In this document: positions 62,955 through 64,000 of the stretch, one piece after another
Layout: every line of letters begins with the position of its first letter
Numbering within the stretch: position 1 is the stretch's first letter
From: Sporosarcina sp. FSL W8-0480
GTDB taxonomy: Bacteria > Bacillota > Bacilli > Bacillales_A > Planococcaceae
Reading direction: 5' to 3'
Length of the DNA: 64,000 bases
Assembly (NCBI RefSeq): GCF_037963765.1
Contig: NZ_CP150166.1
Coordinates: 2,115,501-2,179,500 of the forward strand
The notes under the pieces: generated by a model
The model's database searches: none
Told to the model about the DNA's origin: nothing
Seen by the model: the letters and a program-made list of their open reading frames with translations, nothing else
Made by a program: the position numbers and the translations under genes

Positions 62955-64000
62955 TCAAGTTCGACGGCGTTCCCTCCATAGATAAAACTGTTCGATAAAA
63001 ATCGCAATTACCGTTCCCGTTATAAGTCCATTCGACAAGACCGCAGAAATAGCATTTGGCAAATCGGACATGCTTTCTTGCGGGATGAACATGATACCAA
63101 CACCAATCATCAATCCAATCGCCGCAACTTTGTAGCCACGTTCCTGGTTCGGCTCTACCGACAACTCACGAAATGCCATTTCCACCATTTTCGAGAATAT
63201 CGCGAATGTGACAGCATAGGCAACAGGTGCTGGCAATGCCGCAAACACTGACATGATTGCAGGGAAAATGGTAATGAGGACTACAATGATACTTCCTACA
63301 ATGAACGGCTTTATAGAAGCAATCCTTGTTGCACCTACAAACCCAGCTGCTCCGGAAATGGGTACCGGACCAATTGCAGAAAATAATCCTGCGAACAAGT
63401 GGTTCAGACCGGATGCTATCGATCCCTGTTTCATACGATCTGGCGGGGTAACTGAAAATGATTGTTTTAATAAGCTTTCCATTACCCGTATGGATGCCAT
63501 CATATTGGCGATGAGCAATAGCGTTATAAATCCTGCAGTTATAAACATTCCACTATCCCATACCGGCATTCCGTATACAAGAACTTCAGGCAACTGAATC
63601 CATCCATCAAATTCGAATTGAATAAACTCCGCTTTTCCAATGACTAAAAAGAGAACCCAACCAATCCCTATCGACAATAGGACAGAATATCTTGTTACCC
63701 AAGGTACTTTATGATTCATTGTAATGAAAGTGACTAAGACAACAATAAGGCTGCCCAAAAACAGCAACCCATCAATCTTGTCATTAGGACTTTCTACTCC
63801 AACCATTCCTTTTAAAAACGTTCCGCTCAATTGTAAGATAAGCAGCATGAGGTATGTAAATGTGACGGCCGGTGTGAAAAGTGTTTTCATTTTAGAGATT
63901 AATCCGGTGACGGCTAATAGAATAAATAGGATTCCACTAACAATCATGCCGCTTTGCAAGGCTTGCAATGCATCCCCGCTTGTTGGATACATAACGCCCA
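62955..64000 (-). CDS. NCS2 family nucleobase (purine or uracil) permease, partial
   Basis: About 348 codons, open at the right edge, so the N-terminus is outside the window. Multi-pass protein of the xanthine/uracil permease family: the conserved FSAIGPVPISGAAGFVGATR region near the middle, GIMFIPQESMSDLP near the C-terminus. Purine import would fit the xanthine dehydrogenase and DeoD genes seen elsewhere, but the substrate is unproven. The in-frame ATG at 63992 is unlikely to be the true start because family members have several earlier membrane segments. Confidence 0.87.
   Translation of the reverse strand, partial: GVMYPTSGDALQALQSGMIVSGILFILLAVTGLISKMKTLFTPAVTFTYLMLLILQLSGTFLKGMVGVESPNDKIDGLLFLGSLIVVLVTFITMNHKVPWVTRYSVLLSIGIGWVLFLVIGKAEFIQFEFDGWIQLPEVLVYGMPVWDSGMFITAGFITLLLIANMMASIRVMESLLKQSFSVTPPDRMKQGSIASGLNHLFAGLFSAIGPVPISGAAGFVGATRIASIKPFIVGSIIVVLITIFPAIMSVFAALPAPVAYAVTFAIFSKMVEMAFRELSVEPNQERGYKVAAIGLMIGVGIMFIPQESMSDLPNAISAVLSNGLITGTVIAIFIEQFYLWRERRRT

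Overview
The window looks like a chromosome segment from an endospore-forming, low-GC Gram-positive of the Bacillales. The Planococcaceae (Sporosarcina-like) are my best guess, by inference. Support: a GerA/GerB/GerC germination receptor, a YjcZ-type tiny membrane protein, AGGAGG-type ribosome binding sites with frequent TTG and GTG starts, and gene neighbourhoods matching Bacillus subtilis (pucABCDE, xpaC-yaaN, yojN-yojO with odhAB and a yojI-like MATE gene, ypjP-thyA-dfrA, ypmR-ypmS-msrA-msrB, ypgR-yphP). No rRNA, tRNA, CRISPR array or prophage was seen. Many starts below were moved inward from the longest reading frame because a ribosome binding site decides them.

Layout. 1-3.6 kb: a minus-strand lower mevalonate operon (mevalonate kinase, diphosphomevalonate decarboxylase, phosphomevalonate kinase, type 2 IPP isomerase) behind a sigma-A promoter with a perfect palindrome over the expected transcription start. 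3.7-5.2 kb: small proteins and a YwaF-type membrane protein. 5.2-12.8 kb: a molybdenum hydroxylase island: PucD/PucC/PucE-type xanthine dehydrogenase subunits, divergent PucA/PucB-type maturation proteins, and a ModABC molybdate transporter. Import, cofactor modification and enzyme are thus together. 12.9-20.5 kb: cell-envelope and housekeeping genes (AI-2E-type permease, LCP ligase, YjcZ, MsrA, MFS carrier, ABC-F protein, lipoprotein, cold shock protein). 20.7-25.5 kb: XpaC/TelA pair and a VWA/MoxR ATPase pair. 25.8-31.2 kb: odhA-odhB (TCA cycle) and a MurG. 31.4-38.3 kb: MATE pump, the germination receptor operon (its A gene is frameshifted), a CAP-domain secreted protein and a COG0523 GTPase. 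38.4-46.3 kb: CtpB, DeoD and a long run from thymidylate synthase and DHFR down to MsrA/MsrB and YozE.

46.6-48.05 kb is the one clearly accessory stretch. It holds an internally deleted IS1182-type transposase held tightly between two inverted GC-rich modules of about 126 bp, with an exact 33-bp hairpin repeat further out on both sides. 48-64 kb: methyltransferase, bacilliredoxin, CvfC, YfmR-type ABC-F, POT peptide transporter, DUF1646 protein, proline dehydrogenase, an amidase broken by an in-frame TAA, threonine dehydratase, an S13 carboxypeptidase, a GabD-type dehydrogenase, and an NCS2 nucleobase permease cut by the window end.

Most of the window is ordinary core genome. I did not find a convincing new defence or biosynthetic system. 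The points most worth checking are the gerA frameshift lying exactly on a T-TTT-TTC slippery heptamer, the GC-rich inverted modules around the IS1182 remnant, a cold-shock leader helix whose pairing is complete only on the transcribed strand, the operator-like palindrome of the mevalonate operon, and several very small membrane proteins that are easy to miss.
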